The notes beneath the pieces were generated by a model. That model did no database searches. It was not told the DNA's origin and saw nothing but the letters and a program-made list of their open reading frames with translations. From the IMG/VR virus record IMGVR_UViG_3300036901_000032, positions 1 to 30,111 of that record: 30,111 bases of DNA. The stretch is one strand, 5' to 3'. A program made the translations under genes and the position numbers. Positions 1 to 9,647 of the stretch are shown here, piece by piece. Within the stretch, counting starts at the first letter, position 1. Every line of letters begins with the position of its first letter. Source of the DNA: a virus.

Positions 1-1568
1 TCAAAAATTTTGGAGAGCAAAATTTGGCCGCAAACATTAAGATGTAGGGGATAAGACAGGGTCGCGGCGCAGTTTTGCGCCCCCCCGGAAGAAATATCTA
101 AATTGTAATCCAGCCTATTGTAAGCATCGACAAAAGGAACGCTCAGGCCATCCGAAGTAAGAGTTTGAGAAACTCCTAAAACCCCGCCTATGCCATTGAA
201 CGTCTGCGTCGTGCTGGCGTTAGTGTTGCCTCCTTCAGGGATGATAGCTGAAAGAAATATCCGCGGAGACGAACTTCCCCTATAACGGCTAGTTGGGGGG
301 AAGGCGAATCCTATGAATGTCGTTGCGGCAGTGGCGTTCACGGTCACAATAATGTTGTGAGTTGTGTTCGGAGCATAACCGGTGCAACGGATAGCCCCCA
401 CATAGACAGTTTGGTGGGCCGGAGGCGTACCCCATGCTGCGCTGACACTTGTAGTTCCCCCGATTGTATCTCTACAAGCGACACCGTCAACAGTCGCCGA
501 TAGGGTTCCCCCAGTGGCTTGGAGTTCAAACCAAAGGTAGAATGTCCCACTAGTGCTATACCCAGCACTGGTATAAGGGACCGTATTTCCAAGCGAAGCA
601 GTATAACTGAATGTGCAGGTGCCGGTTGTGCAGGTTTTTCCGTTGGCGTTGGCAAAGGTTGTGTCCGTGGTGGTCGATCCCGTAATCGCAACGCTCGAAT
701 TCCCAGCCAGTATGACGTTCGGTCCTGAAATAGCTGCTCTGGTTGCAATGGCGTACAAAGCCTGAATGAACGGCCCCAGTTGAGTAAGTCCAACAGTAGT
801 CACGTCGTTTGTCCCGATCATGGATGTAACTACAGGATTCCCCGTGTCTTGGGGATTTAACACGGTGAAAATGTGGTAAGATTCGTCTTCAGATAAATCT
901 CCCGCTACCCCTTGATTATTAAGGATTGTACGGTAATCGCTGGCTATGATATTTGGATAGCAATTAGTCGAAGACGCAACTCCGGAGCAGGGATTCGTAT
1001 TCGAATCTCCGAAGGTGGTAAGACCGTAAGCTATAGAAGTCGTGGCCGAATCCGGCTGAAGCTGCGATTCAGTAGCGTCTAGCGTGCTCGTGCTCGCGAT
1101 AGCATTCGCGGTAATGATATCCGCGCTTACTAGGGGGCGGCAAGACGGCGCAGCATTCCCCCCAGACGAAGGTCCAGCTACAACACAGTTGGCTGCTTGC
1201 GTCTGCAACTGCGCATCGACATTCAGGTTTCCAGAACTTGTAACAGGTGTGCCGGACGTGGCTGAGAATAGATGGCCACTTCCGCTACCTACCAAAGCAA
1301 CGCTGTTCACGGTGCCTGAGCCGCCGCCCCCGCCGTACAGAGCAGGCACTCCCGCCACACACGTGTAGATCGTTCCAATCAGCCCGGAAGGAGAGGGTAC
1401 TCCAACAACCTCCCACGTCACATACCCAGTGCATGTGGATGGCAATGAGGACGCAGAAAGAATGTAGATGATCGACGGATTACTTACCTGCCCGAACGCG
1501 GACGCACTCGGCAGCAATCCGCAAACGATCCCGGCCAACAGTGCTAGCAGTATTGCCAATTTCTTCAT
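1..1568 (-). CDS. SGNH/GDSL-type hydrolase with Sec signal peptide, tail-associated; C-terminus off the left edge
   Basis: The frame opens at an ATG preceded by AGGAGGG and stays open to the window edge, giving at least 522 residues. Residues 1-27 form a signal peptide (MKK, a Leu/Ala-rich core, then SASAFGQ). SGNH hydrolase blocks are visible: block I FGDSNT (Gly187-Asp188-Ser189), a block II-like NQGVAG, and block III IGTNDV (Gly252 to Asp255). A block V-like stretch, YPLHLNVCGQ, places a His at 509. The Asp expected three residues before it is Tyr506. About 250 residues separate blocks III and V, far more than in simple SGNH enzymes, and this stretch is beta-rich with paired Cys, so it is probably an inserted binding domain. 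The family cleaves esters, often deacetylating polysaccharide. The gene lies 16 nt after the tailspike, so a role in receptor modification is inferred. Confidence 0.75.
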   Translation of the reverse strand, partial: MKKLAILLALLAGIVCGLLPSASAFGQVSNPSIIYILSASSLPSTCTGYVTWEVVGVPSPSGLIGTIYTCVAGVPALYGGGGGSGTVNSVALVGSGSGHLFSATSGTPVTSSGNLNVDAQLQTQAANCVVAGPSSGGNAAPSCRPLVSADIITANAIASTSTLDATESQLQPDSATTSIAYGLTTFGDSNTNPCSGVASSTNCYPNIIASDYRTILNNQGVAGDLSEDESYHIFTVLNPQDTGNPVVTSMIGTNDVTTVGLTQLGPFIQALYAIATRAAISGPNVILAGNSSVAITGSTTTDTTFANANGKTCTTGTCTFSYTASLGNTVPYTSAGYSTSGTFYLWFELQATGGTLSATVDGVACRDTIGGTTSVSAAWGTPPAHQTVYVGAIRCTGYAPNTTHNIIVTVNATAATTFIGFAFPPTSRYRGSSSPRIFLSAIIPEGGNTNASTTQTFNGIGGVLGVSQTLTSDGLSVPFVDAYNRLDYNLDISSGGAQNCAATLSYPLHLNVCGQILLSKIF

Positions 1569-1584
1569 GTTACCCTCCTGGGCC

Positions 1585-4500
1585 TCAATAGCTGACTTGG
1601 TCAAGCGTGATTGGGACATAGAAATCTGTGTTGGGATAATTCACGCTGAAAGTCAAAGTTTGGCTGCCGGTAAAGTTGAGAGCGGTTGCGATTACCTGCG
1701 GGATGGAGATCTCATTGGCGTTCAGGACGGCACTCGCCGACTTTGCCATTTGCGCGTTCGTGACGCCAGTATTGTTGCAGACGGAAAAATTCGCTACGGC
1801 CATCTGGTTAGAGGTATTTGGCGAACCGAACACCTGCCCGATGTCGGTGCCTGCAAGGGTCCACTTCGCGCTAAAGCTTGCATTCCAAGTGCCTGTGCGC
1901 GCCCATGCCGCCACATATCCAGCGCACTGCCCTGCGGTCAGGGCTGGCACAGAATAGGTGTATATGACTACGTAAGCTCCAGTGCCTGCAACACTCGTAG
2001 TCAGGTTGGTAGTCACCTGCGCCGGCCCCGTGCAAGAGGCTCCTCCAGCACCTGCGGCGGTCGCAGAGATAGGCGATGTAACCAAAGTCGTTGTGCCAGC
2101 CGCAGTGACGGTCATTGTCGACGATGTGACAGTACCAGATGTCATCGGGAGGGTAGCCGTTGCACCGTTCGAGAAGGTCAGGACGCAAGTACCGGTACCT
2201 GATAGGGCCGTGAGCCCGGTGACGTAGACTCCATTTGCGAGAGCTCCCGGCGTTGACACGATCACATTCGTGCTGGGGTGCGCGCTCGATGCTGGGCAAT
2301 TAGTGCCGTTGCCCGTGCATATGTTCGAACCGGCAATCTGGCCAGATGCGGCGGCAATGCTGGCCGCAGAAACGGCGGGCAGCGTTGCGGTGCCTCTCGC
2401 TTGGTTGATCTGCCCGTTGTTATCAATGCAAGTATTATTTGCGGTAGGGGTGTTCCCAGCCCAGCATTCTTGGTAACCACCATAAGAGTGGGCGGGTTGG
2501 TGGGTTACCGCTGCATTCGGATATTGGCTCCCGTTAGAGTGAAGCGACACGCAGTAGCCACTTTGCGGAATGCTGTACGGCCGCCCTGAATAGTCGGTTG
2601 CCAGAGACATCCCTGAGATATTCGCGCAGTCGATGTCGATGGCGGCATAGCCACCGTTCGCCCCCATGTTTCTGATGCCAGTAACCCAGAAGCCTCCGGT
2701 GAAATAAGGGTGAGAGATATGAATGCCCCCAAGTTGCGCGTAACTCAACACCATCGTGGTGGATGGGCTCGGTATCACCGTTGACGTAAAGGAGTTTTGA
2801 AGGTGCGGATCAAACTCGACGCCCTGGGCGACCGACGATCCAGAGTTATCGGAAGGCCAACCTATTTGGAAGGGGCCGATGTTGTCTTCCACGTAGGCTT
2901 TGATGGTGGCGCCGTTCGCACCGGCCCCGGCCAGAAGGCCGATGCCGCCGAAACCAAAGTTGACGGAGGGAGTTGTCGGGCAACTGATGTTGACAGTAGT
3001 AATCGCGGTTAGTACGCCACCTGTGACTGTGCCATAAATCTTTCCATTCGTGCAGTGCGCTGTGTTCCCTAGGGTGATGTAAGGCGTGTAAGGTAGATTG
3101 CTGCCTCCATTCGTGATTGTAAAAGTAGGCACGCCACCACCGCCAGGAACTGTAGCTGTCGCCGTCGGCATATTTGGATTAGCGCAGGAAGTGCGAATCA
3201 CAAATGCTGCCGCATCGCTGGTAGTCGCAGTTTGCACAAAAGCAGGATTGACGGGAACAAGTACGATGGCGTTGGGGAAAGGGCTCGTATAAGTTGATTT
3301 AACTAAGTTCGCATCGGACGATCCCTGCAGGAGCGCGAGTAGATTGGCCGTTGTAAACACGACATCCGCGCCAAGGTTGATCTGGTTGCCTGTCGCACCG
3401 CTGGCTACGACCGCAATGCTTGTACCGTTGACCACAATCGTGTCGCCCACGGTCGGATTCACGTTCAGCGTGATGGTCTTAGAGTCTGTGGTGATCCCGC
3501 ATGTGCCGTTGTAGTTGAAGTACGTGCCTCCGTCCACCTGCGGGCCATTGTTTGAAGCTCCACCATTTACGCCCGCGAGGACTGGCCAGTACAGATTTTC
3601 ATCGACGGTGGAATTGATTACGGACGAGGAATCGGACTGCTGCCCCATGCCCCAGCCGACACCATTCCCGGTCAGGAAGGAATTCTCCACTTTTGCCCCG
3701 TTTGTTTGATAGGTGTGAAAGCCCTCCATAAACCCGGACACCGGCGAATTATGTAAAATCACTTTCCCTGTGTAATTGGCGGCAACTCCAAACCCTGTTT
3801 CGTAAGGCGGCGGCGCAGCCCTCGTGGACGCGATGAGTCCTTGTTCCGGACCGGACGGCCCATAAATCCCGACATCTGCAATTTCAAAAGGGCTGGCAGA
3901 AAGGTAGTAGGAAGTCTCCATCTGGTTGTTGAAGTCGATTCCGTCTGCGCTGTTCGAAGCAACAACGATGAAAGACGTGAGGCCTCCCGCTCCCTGGAAT
4001 TTGAGCCCGTTCTGAAGCACTGTGAGAGGCGGCGAGGTGAGCATACAGCCAGCAGGAATGAATACGGTGCTTCCACTCGGCGTCGCGGTTTCCATCGCAG
4101 CGAAAGCGGCATCATCCCCATTCCCGATTGCCACCGGGACAACTGCCGTCTCGGTAATGTTGGCGTAAGTATTCAGCACTGCGCTGGCGTTCAGCGTCAA
4201 GTGGGTGCTATCTACGAAGGTGGCCACCCCGGTAACTAGCGCACCCGTTCCAGTGTTTGCTGTTGGCACGGTGACGGTCATGGCACCTGAAGCCATAGCA
4301 GAAGTCGCCACAGAGCCATTAACGAATGTGAGGACGTTCGAGCCAGCCGTCATCTCCGCGTAGTAATACTGCGTGTTGCAGACCGGGCGACCGCCCGGTG
4401 CAGCAAAAGCGGCTACGGAAGGGAACGTGGCGCCCAAGCCATTAACCAGAAAGCCAGCGTCGGCATTAATCGTGCCGGTGCAGGTCAGATTCACGAGAGA

Positions 4501-4734
4501 ACCTACTGTCGATGGAACGCACCCCGCGCCGGCAGCGGAGGTTTGCTGATACACCAGCGAGTTGGGGTTGCAGCCGTAGAGATAGCCTGTCGTCTGACTC
4601 TGCAACAGCGGAGACGCCATTGTGCAGGGTGTGCCGGTGGGATCGCCGTTGTAGAGATTGATGGGCGGGAAGCGGTTCTGGGCGTGGATGAGCGCAGCCG
4701 CAAACAGAGGCAGCGCGAGCAGGAATTTCTTCAT
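1585..4734 (-). CDS. Large tailspike/tail fibre protein with Sec signal peptide
   Basis: This 1049-residue protein starts MKKFLLALPLFAAALIHAQ, a short cleavable signal peptide. The rest is Gly/Ser/Thr/Asn-rich and beta-rich. Around residues 215-420 it reads like a pectate-lyase-type right-handed beta-helix (GDDAAFAAMETA, then VFIPAGCML and GLKFQGAGG), a pattern typical of phage tailspikes that bind and cut host polysaccharide. The C-terminal part resembles a small receptor-binding or trimerisation domain. Its ATG overlaps the stop of the upstream ejection-type gene (ATGA), so the two are translationally coupled. It occupies the place of P22 gp9. Catalytic residues cannot be assigned by eye. 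A Sec leader on a tailspike is unusual. Confidence 0.75.
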   Translation of the reverse strand: MKKFLLALPLFAAALIHAQNRFPPINLYNGDPTGTPCTMASPLLQSQTTGYLYGCNPNSLVYQQTSAAGAGCVPSTVGSLVNLTCTGTINADAGFLVNGLGATFPSVAAFAAPGGRPVCNTQYYYAEMTAGSNVLTFVNGSVATSAMASGAMTVTVPTANTGTGALVTGVATFVDSTHLTLNASAVLNTYANITETAVVPVAIGNGDDAAFAAMETATPSGSTVFIPAGCMLTSPPLTVLQNGLKFQGAGGLTSFIVVASNSADGIDFNNQMETSYYLSASPFEIADVGIYGPSGPEQGLIASTRAAPPPYETGFGVAANYTGKVILHNSPVSGFMEGFHTYQTNGAKVENSFLTGNGVGWGMGQQSDSSSVINSTVDENLYWPVLAGVNGGASNNGPQVDGGTYFNYNGTCGITTDSKTITLNVNPTVGDTIVVNGTSIAVVASGATGNQINLGADVVFTTANLLALLQGSSDANLVKSTYTSPFPNAIVLVPVNPAFVQTATTSDAAAFVIRTSCANPNMPTATATVPGGGGVPTFTITNGGSNLPYTPYITLGNTAHCTNGKIYGTVTGGVLTAITTVNISCPTTPSVNFGFGGIGLLAGAGANGATIKAYVEDNIGPFQIGWPSDNSGSSVAQGVEFDPHLQNSFTSTVIPSPSTTMVLSYAQLGGIHISHPYFTGGFWVTGIRNMGANGGYAAIDIDCANISGMSLATDYSGRPYSIPQSGYCVSLHSNGSQYPNAAVTHQPAHSYGGYQECWAGNTPTANNTCIDNNGQINQARGTATLPAVSAASIAAASGQIAGSNICTGNGTNCPASSAHPSTNVIVSTPGALANGVYVTGLTALSGTGTCVLTFSNGATATLPMTSGTVTSSTMTVTAAGTTTLVTSPISATAAGAGGASCTGPAQVTTNLTTSVAGTGAYVVIYTYSVPALTAGQCAGYVAAWARTGTWNASFSAKWTLAGTDIGQVFGSPNTSNQMAVANFSVCNNTGVTNAQMAKSASAVLNANEISIPQVIATALNFTGSQTLTFSVNYPNTDFYVPITLDQVSY

Positions 4735-6581
4735 TGGTTCCCGTTCCTTAATGACATGAGGGATTGATAGCCGCCGGGAGGCGGGAGTTGAATCGGCTGC
4801 GCTTGAGCGGGCAATCCAAGTTGCTGCCGGCGGCGTAGATATTGCATCAGAGCAGCAGCGTGCTCGCTCGGCGTCATTGCGGCGGCATCGGGGCCGAGGA
4901 TAGTAGGCGCGCTGCTCTGCTGAGGGAGAAGTCTGCCAAGCCGCGCGGCTGCGGTATCGGGCGAATATGCGGGAACGCTCTGCTGCACAGCGCCAGGAAG
5001 TTCGATTGGTGGCGCCGGGAGCATCCTCCCCAGCCGCGAGGCCGCAGAGCCAGCATAGACGGGCGGCGCTGGCGTGGGACCGCCTTGTGGCCCCGCAGGC
5101 GCTGGCATGGCGCGTGGCGTGGGAGCGCCTGCACCGAGCATCGGGGCGGAAGAAGGAGCGGGAGGCAGATCGGCGAGGGATTTTTGCAGGAGCGTGGAAA
5201 TTCGCGTTGCGGGGGATTCGCGGAGCAGCGTCTGGGTTACGCCAACCTTGGGATTCTGGATGATACCGGCGAGGTTGCCGATTTTCTCTTTGAGTGTCGA
5301 CGGGGCATTAAAGGCCGCTTCCTGTTTGGCGAGCGTCGATTGCTGATTCTGCAGCGCCTCTTTCGTCGTGAGCAGGTCGGATTCCTGTATCTTGAGCGGT
5401 TGATAGTCCACGCCTGTCGCTTGGCTCAAATTGTCGTAATAAGCTCCGCGAACGGCGCTGGCGAGGTCGCTTGCGGCCTGTACGCTGGTACCTGATCGCC
5501 CGGCTTGAATCTGGCTCTGCTTGAACTCGGCAGAAGTCTCGTTATTCAGTTCTTGGCGGAACGTGTTGAGGTCCCCGATGTCCTGCACGCCGCGTACCCG
5601 CTGCATGAGGTTGCGGATGGCTGAAACGTCCGCTGGGTCGGTAGTGGCCGAGAGATGAGAGCGCAATTCCTGCACGAGCGGATCAACATTCACCGGCACA
5701 TTTGACGCGCTGGCGAGTCCTTGCGCGTGCTGCGCTTCGAGGTCATTAAGCGCGCTTTGCACAACGCCTTGATAGGCTCTGATTCGGGTGAGCGGCGGCG
5801 TAGAGGGGTTGGTAGCCGCTTGAACCTGCACCTGCTCCAGCGGGCTGCCTTGCGTCATGCGCGCGGCTGTCTGGCGAATCGGCGTGAGGGCTTGCGGCGT
5901 GATGCTCTGCGGCTGAAAATTCTTGCCCATGCCAGTCGCGGGAGCGAGCGCGCCCTCGAATGCCGCCGCGTGGGGTTCGGCGTAATTTTGGCCTGGAACA
6001 ACGCGGGGCGCGGTGCTGGCGCTATTCGCGTTTACGGGTGGATTCCCGGCGGCAATATCTCTGCCGCCAAGCAATGTGGCTGCGGCTTGCGCGGATGTGC
6101 CCAGCGCCGTGCCGACGTTGCCAGGAGTGGCGTCCGCGAGTACCCGCGAAGCGTAGGACTGTCCAGGCGTGGAAGCTGGCGACTGGTCAGCCATCGTATT
6201 GAGCGCGGGGCCGACAAGCGGCACAGCGTTGATCGCGTGGAGCGCTGCTTGAGGGGCGTTACCGCCCATCAGCGATTTACCAGCATCGATGAGTTCGCTG
6301 CCGCTCCGAATTCCTCCCTGCGCAAGTCCTTTGGCAGCGGCGTAGGCAGGCCCGAGCGCGTTTTCTGCCATCGAGACAATTGGGTGCGCCTTGAAATCGG
6401 CCATGCGCTGCGCGTCTTCCTGGTGACCGACGCCAAAGGAGTGCCCCAGGTTCTCCCAGAATCCAGGTTGCTGCTCCGGCTGCGCTGCCTGAATGGGCGT
6501 CGCCTTGCTCATGTCCAGCGTCACGGGCTGAGAGATCGGCTGGGCTTTGCTGAAATCGAGGGTAACTGGAGAAGTGGCCAT
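4731..6581 (-). CDS. Ejection-type internal virion protein (position of P22 gp16)
   Basis: The product is 616 residues, close to the roughly 609 of P22 gp16, and is the third of three consecutive Ala/Gln-rich proteins just before the tailspike. The N-terminus carries two tandem copies of a 14-residue unit (PVTLDFSKAQPISQ, then PVTLDMSKATPIQA). A Gly/Ala-rich segment at about 70-165 could be amphipathic or membrane-active. A helical Gln-rich middle (about 240-420) and a Pro/Ala-rich tail follow. Such proteins are packaged in the head and ejected with DNA. Sequence similarity to gp16 is not evident; the call rests on position, size and composition. It overlaps its upstream neighbour at the start and the tailspike start by ATGA. 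Confidence 0.6.
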   Translation of the reverse strand: MATSPVTLDFSKAQPISQPVTLDMSKATPIQAAQPEQQPGFWENLGHSFGVGHQEDAQRMADFKAHPIVSMAENALGPAYAAAKGLAQGGIRSGSELIDAGKSLMGGNAPQAALHAINAVPLVGPALNTMADQSPASTPGQSYASRVLADATPGNVGTALGTSAQAAATLLGGRDIAAGNPPVNANSASTAPRVVPGQNYAEPHAAAFEGALAPATGMGKNFQPQSITPQALTPIRQTAARMTQGSPLEQVQVQAATNPSTPPLTRIRAYQGVVQSALNDLEAQHAQGLASASNVPVNVDPLVQELRSHLSATTDPADVSAIRNLMQRVRGVQDIGDLNTFRQELNNETSAEFKQSQIQAGRSGTSVQAASDLASAVRGAYYDNLSQATGVDYQPLKIQESDLLTTKEALQNQQSTLAKQEAAFNAPSTLKEKIGNLAGIIQNPKVGVTQTLLRESPATRISTLLQKSLADLPPAPSSAPMLGAGAPTPRAMPAPAGPQGGPTPAPPVYAGSAASRLGRMLPAPPIELPGAVQQSVPAYSPDTAAARLGRLLPQQSSAPTILGPDAAAMTPSEHAAALMQYLRRRQQLGLPAQAQPIQLPPPGGYQSLMSLRNGNQ

Positions 6582-8215
6582 TATTGAGGCACCACCCCGA
6601 GATCTCTCTTCCCGTCCGTATAGTGCATCTTGCCATCACTGCCGGGCGCAATGTGAGTAGCCCCCTGGGGCGGCGCGGCTTGTTGCCCCGGCTGGGCGCC
6701 AGGCTGGGCCAAATTGTCGCCGTACATGCGCTTGAGGACCGGGTTCTGGCCGATGCGCCCGGCAATCTGCGAGCCCACCGCGCCCCTGATGCCTTCAATC
6801 GAAGCCGCGCGCTGTTCCGGGCTTTGCGCAGCCGCAATGAGTTTGAGAGCCTGTGCGCGTGAGGTATCGCTTCCCTGGCCGCCGCCCATGACCTTGGAGT
6901 AGTCATCAGCAACGCCGAGTGCCTGCGATGCATATTTGGCAATCGGGCCGCTGCCTGTCGCCGCCTTCTCCCAATCGGCGACGGTGTTGAATACCGGCAA
7001 CTGATTCGCGGGGATGCTCTTCGCGGTTTGGGCGAGTTGATCGAGCGTTCCGCCTTTGTCCGTGAGCGACTTCGCCGACCCAAAGAATGCCACATTCGCG
7101 GGCGATTTGGCCACCTGAAATTGGGCATCCGCCTGCTGCGCGTTGTATTGGCCCCCGCTCTGCTGATGCGCCGCCTGCAATGTTTGCTGGATAAATTCCG
7201 GCGTCGCCCCCCGCGCCTTGAGCTCAGAAAGCGTGGCATCGCCGTTCACGAGCAATTGCCCCGCGGCGTTGGGGTCACCTTGAGATAGAGCCTGTTTTTG
7301 CTGTGCTAGCCGCATCTCGCCGGGCATCCGGGCGGATTCCTCCGCGCCGGCCTTCTGACCCGCCGCGCGCGCCTCTCCGGCTTGAATCTGCGCGGATAAC
7401 GGCGCGGTCCCCAACGCCACAGATGTGGCAGAAGGCGTATAAAACGGGCTGCTGGGATCGCCCTTTCCTTTTTCCTGCTGGAGAGCGACCTGTTTCTGTG
7501 CGTTTTCAAGCAACTTAGAGAACCCGCCGAGGCTATTGGCCTGCAACTGCAATTGCTGGCGAGCCTGAGCCGGATTAGTTTGGGCGAGTTGACTGAGTTG
7601 CTGAGCCATCTGAACATGCTGCGGATCGAACAAGCCCGCATCGCTAAGATGCTGCGCCGTTTCCTGAATTGCCTGGGAAAGCTGCGCATCAGGGGCATTC
7701 ATCACGCCTGTAATAGCGTCGGTAATCATCCCGTTCTTTGTCTTCATCGCCTCTGCATTTGAACTCCCGGCACGCGCATCGTTCATCGCGATAGTTGACG
7801 CCTGCTGCTTCATCTGGAGCACATACTGCTGAATTTGCTGGACTCCCTGGAAGGACATGCCATTCTTGATTGCCAGGGGAACCAAATCGTCATAGCTGGG
7901 CATCGAGGATGCCGCTTGAGAACTCGCCGGAGGCGGGGAACCAGCGCCGGCGGCGGAGGCTGAAGCGGGCGCGGTCGCCTTCGGCGGACCCCACTGCTGC
8001 ATCATGGCCTGCTGCGCCTGTTGATCCTTCACCTTAATCTTTTGCTGCTGAAGTTCAAGCGCGCCACTCTGAACCTGCTGCTCCGCGGCTTGCTGTTGAA
8101 GCGGCTGCATGATCTGCTGGTTCTTGAGGGCCTGGAGCTGTGCATACTGACTGAGCAGGTTGGGCTCCTGCTGCGGAGGACGAACATCAAGGGCCGGAAG
8201 GGGGATGCTGGCCAT
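6581..8215 (-). CDS. Ejection-type internal virion protein (position of P22 gp20)
   Basis: ATG at 8215 overlaps the upstream stop (TAATG) and is preferred to an in-frame GTG at 8224, giving 544 residues (MASIPLPALDVRPPQQEPNL). The N-terminal 80 residues are strongly Gln-rich and predicted coiled coil; the middle is Ala/Gln-rich helical; the end (about 500-544) is Pro/Gln-rich then a short beta-like tail. Length and low-complexity helical character suit P22 gp20-like DNA ejection proteins. It lies between the gp7-like and gp16-like genes, as in P22. No enzymatic motif is visible. The function is inferred from order and composition, not from motif identity. Confidence 0.6.
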   Translation of the reverse strand: MASIPLPALDVRPPQQEPNLLSQYAQLQALKNQQIMQPLQQQAAEQQVQSGALELQQQKIKVKDQQAQQAMMQQWGPPKATAPASASAAGAGSPPPASSQAASSMPSYDDLVPLAIKNGMSFQGVQQIQQYVLQMKQQASTIAMNDARAGSSNAEAMKTKNGMITDAITGVMNAPDAQLSQAIQETAQHLSDAGLFDPQHVQMAQQLSQLAQTNPAQARQQLQLQANSLGGFSKLLENAQKQVALQQEKGKGDPSSPFYTPSATSVALGTAPLSAQIQAGEARAAGQKAGAEESARMPGEMRLAQQKQALSQGDPNAAGQLLVNGDATLSELKARGATPEFIQQTLQAAHQQSGGQYNAQQADAQFQVAKSPANVAFFGSAKSLTDKGGTLDQLAQTAKSIPANQLPVFNTVADWEKAATGSGPIAKYASQALGVADDYSKVMGGGQGSDTSRAQALKLIAAAQSPEQRAASIEGIRGAVGSQIAGRIGQNPVLKRMYGDNLAQPGAQPGQQAAPPQGATHIAPGSDGKMHYTDGKRDLGVVPQ

Positions 8216-9195
8216 TAAACCCACGCTCCATTGTTGGGGTTCGTTTGATTCTGGTTTTGATTCTGATTCATCAGCGAATACAGCATCGCCGTCTGACTGA
8301 GATTGCCTGTAGCGCCCTGGACCGCGCCGCCGATTGCGTTGCCCGCACCCACGTAACCGGATGCCGTCGCGGCGGCCGCATTGGTGTTCTGCTGGCCGAT
8401 CTGCTGGCCCGTGGAGCTGAGCGTGTTGGCGATCTGCCCCGTCGATTGCAGCCCTTCGGTGTTCAAGGTCTGCGCGGTAGTCTGACCCGCGCCAGCCATC
8501 GAAGCCAGTTTGTTGTACTCGCTGGCCTGCTGATTCGCCCAGGTGTTGTAATTCGTGCCGTAGGTCTGAAGAGTCTGGTTGTAAACATTGTTATAATTCG
8601 TATCCGCGTAGTTTTGCCCATACTGATCGAGCGCCGCCTGCGTGCCTCCGGTGAGCAGCGTGCCATTCGCGGCGGCGCTGGCCTGTTGCGCGCCTTCGCC
8701 CTGCTGCAATCCGAACTGATAGCCGGGCGTGGCCTCTGCCTGTGCTGCGGTGGGAGCCTGAAACGGCCCTCCCTGGTAGCCCTGCATGAGCGAGCCGTAA
8801 GCGCCGAGCCCCGTCGAGGCTGTGCCCGTCGTGCTCGTAACTCCGGGTATGCTCACTGAGCCGTTGACGCCGGGAATCGAGAGCGTCTGCCCTGCGCTGG
8901 TGGCAGTCCCGCCGGGGCTGGGGTTCGCACCGCCAAGGCCGGTCAGATATTGGAGCGTTGCCTCGGCATTGTCGCCGCCCTGAAGGTACGGCTGGAGATT
9001 GGCCTGATTCTGCTGCTGCTGCTGCTCTTCGGCGGTGAGCGATTCTTGTCCGAGTTGCCCCTGAATGCCGGCATTGGTAGTCGCCGCGTTGGCCTGGGTG
9101 GACGCGGCATTTTGGGCGGCATTCGCGCCGATTAGCCCGCTGCCGATTGATCCAGCGAAGCCGACTCCCGCCATGATTCCGCCAGTTACCGACAT
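8215..9195 (-). CDS. DNA transfer/ejection protein, gp7-like
   Basis: This 326-residue protein begins with a Gly/Ala-rich hydrophobic stretch (residues 1-30, MSVTGGIMAGVGFAGSIGSG), then a Gln-rich linker. The central block contains GYQFGLQQGEGA, then NGTLLTGGTQAALDQYGQ, and a Tyr/Asn-rich stretch ending YNKLASMAGAGQTTAQ. This pattern recurs in podoviral DNA transfer proteins annotated as P22 p7/p32-like, which are packed in the capsid and help form the conduit across the cell envelope. The C-terminus is Asn/Gln-repeat-rich (NQNQNQ). The ATG overlaps the end of the GNAT gene by 10 nt. It is the first of the three ejection-type genes. Confidence 0.75.
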   Translation of the reverse strand: MSVTGGIMAGVGFAGSIGSGLIGANAAQNAASTQANAATTNAGIQGQLGQESLTAEEQQQQQNQANLQPYLQGGDNAEATLQYLTGLGGANPSPGGTATSAGQTLSIPGVNGSVSIPGVTSTTGTASTGLGAYGSLMQGYQGGPFQAPTAAQAEATPGYQFGLQQGEGAQQASAAANGTLLTGGTQAALDQYGQNYADTNYNNVYNQTLQTYGTNYNTWANQQASEYNKLASMAGAGQTTAQTLNTEGLQSTGQIANTLSSTGQQIGQQNTNAAAATASGYVGAGNAIGGAVQGATGNLSQTAMLYSLMNQNQNQNQTNPNNGAWV

Positions 9196-9647
9196 GCGCT
9201 CTCCTTCAATAGCTTCACAAATGTCTTGTCGCTGAATGTCCAGCCGAGCCGCTCAAGAAACTCGCTATGGTCTTCATGGACTTTGCAACTCGTGATAGCC
9301 TTCACGATGCCGCGCTTGAGCAACTCCCTCTCGCTGGCGATGAATAGTCTCGCGCCCACGCCCGCACGGTATTCGGGGAGCACATAGTACATATCCGTGA
9401 GCCCCATCGATCCCGCTGCTGCGTAGTGCGGGTGCGGCATGAGAAACCAGAGATAGTAACCAACCAACTTCCCCGAATATCTGGCCGTGAGGATCAGAAG
9501 AATGCCAGCCGCATCGAGGGTTGCATATTTCTCCTCATCAATCGAGAGCGGAATCTCGTCCTGATGCAGGGCCAATTCCTTCCAGTGCGAGGGAAAGAGC
9601 GCCTTGCTATCGGGATAGAACTGCGCCCATCGTTCGACTTTGATCAC
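9186..9647 (-). CDS. GNAT-family N-acyltransferase in the virion operon
   Basis: The 153-residue product reads as a single GNAT domain. Motif A is present as YVLPEYRAGVGARLF, with the acyl-CoA pyrophosphate loop RAGVGA at residues 94-99. The preceding beta strands (GKLVGYYLWF and GLTDMYYV) and a final FLERLGWTFSDK strand fit the fold. The start is GTG; the GTGA overlaps the stop of the ACP gene. GNAT enzymes transfer an acyl group, usually from CoA but in some members (FeeM-like N-acyl synthases) from ACP. Placement right after an ACP gene and before ejection protein genes suggests it acylates a virion or host envelope target, which is an inference. GNAT genes do occur in podoviral structural regions. 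Confidence 0.8.
   Translation of the reverse strand: MIKVERWAQFYPDSKALFPSHWKELALHQDEIPLSIDEEKYATLDAAGILLILTARYSGKLVGYYLWFLMPHPHYAAAGSMGLTDMYYVLPEYRAGVGARLFIASERELLKRGIVKAITSCKVHEDHSEFLERLGWTFSDKTFVKLLKESACR

Noticed and set aside
1468-2202. 244-residue plus-strand frame
   Set aside because: Antisense to the tailspike 3-prime end and the SGNH start; no motif.
5721-6587. 288-residue plus-strand frame
   Set aside because: Shadow of the gp16-like gene; Arg-rich.
6277-7239. 320-residue minus-strand frame in an alternative frame
   Set aside because: Overlaps two ejection-type genes that are supported by coupled starts and stops; the alternative is Arg/Ser-rich without motif.
9007-9030. CTG/CAG triplet run in the gp7-like gene
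   Set aside because: Encodes a poly-Gln stretch of the Gln-rich linker; common in such proteins and not a CRISPR or regulatory repeat.
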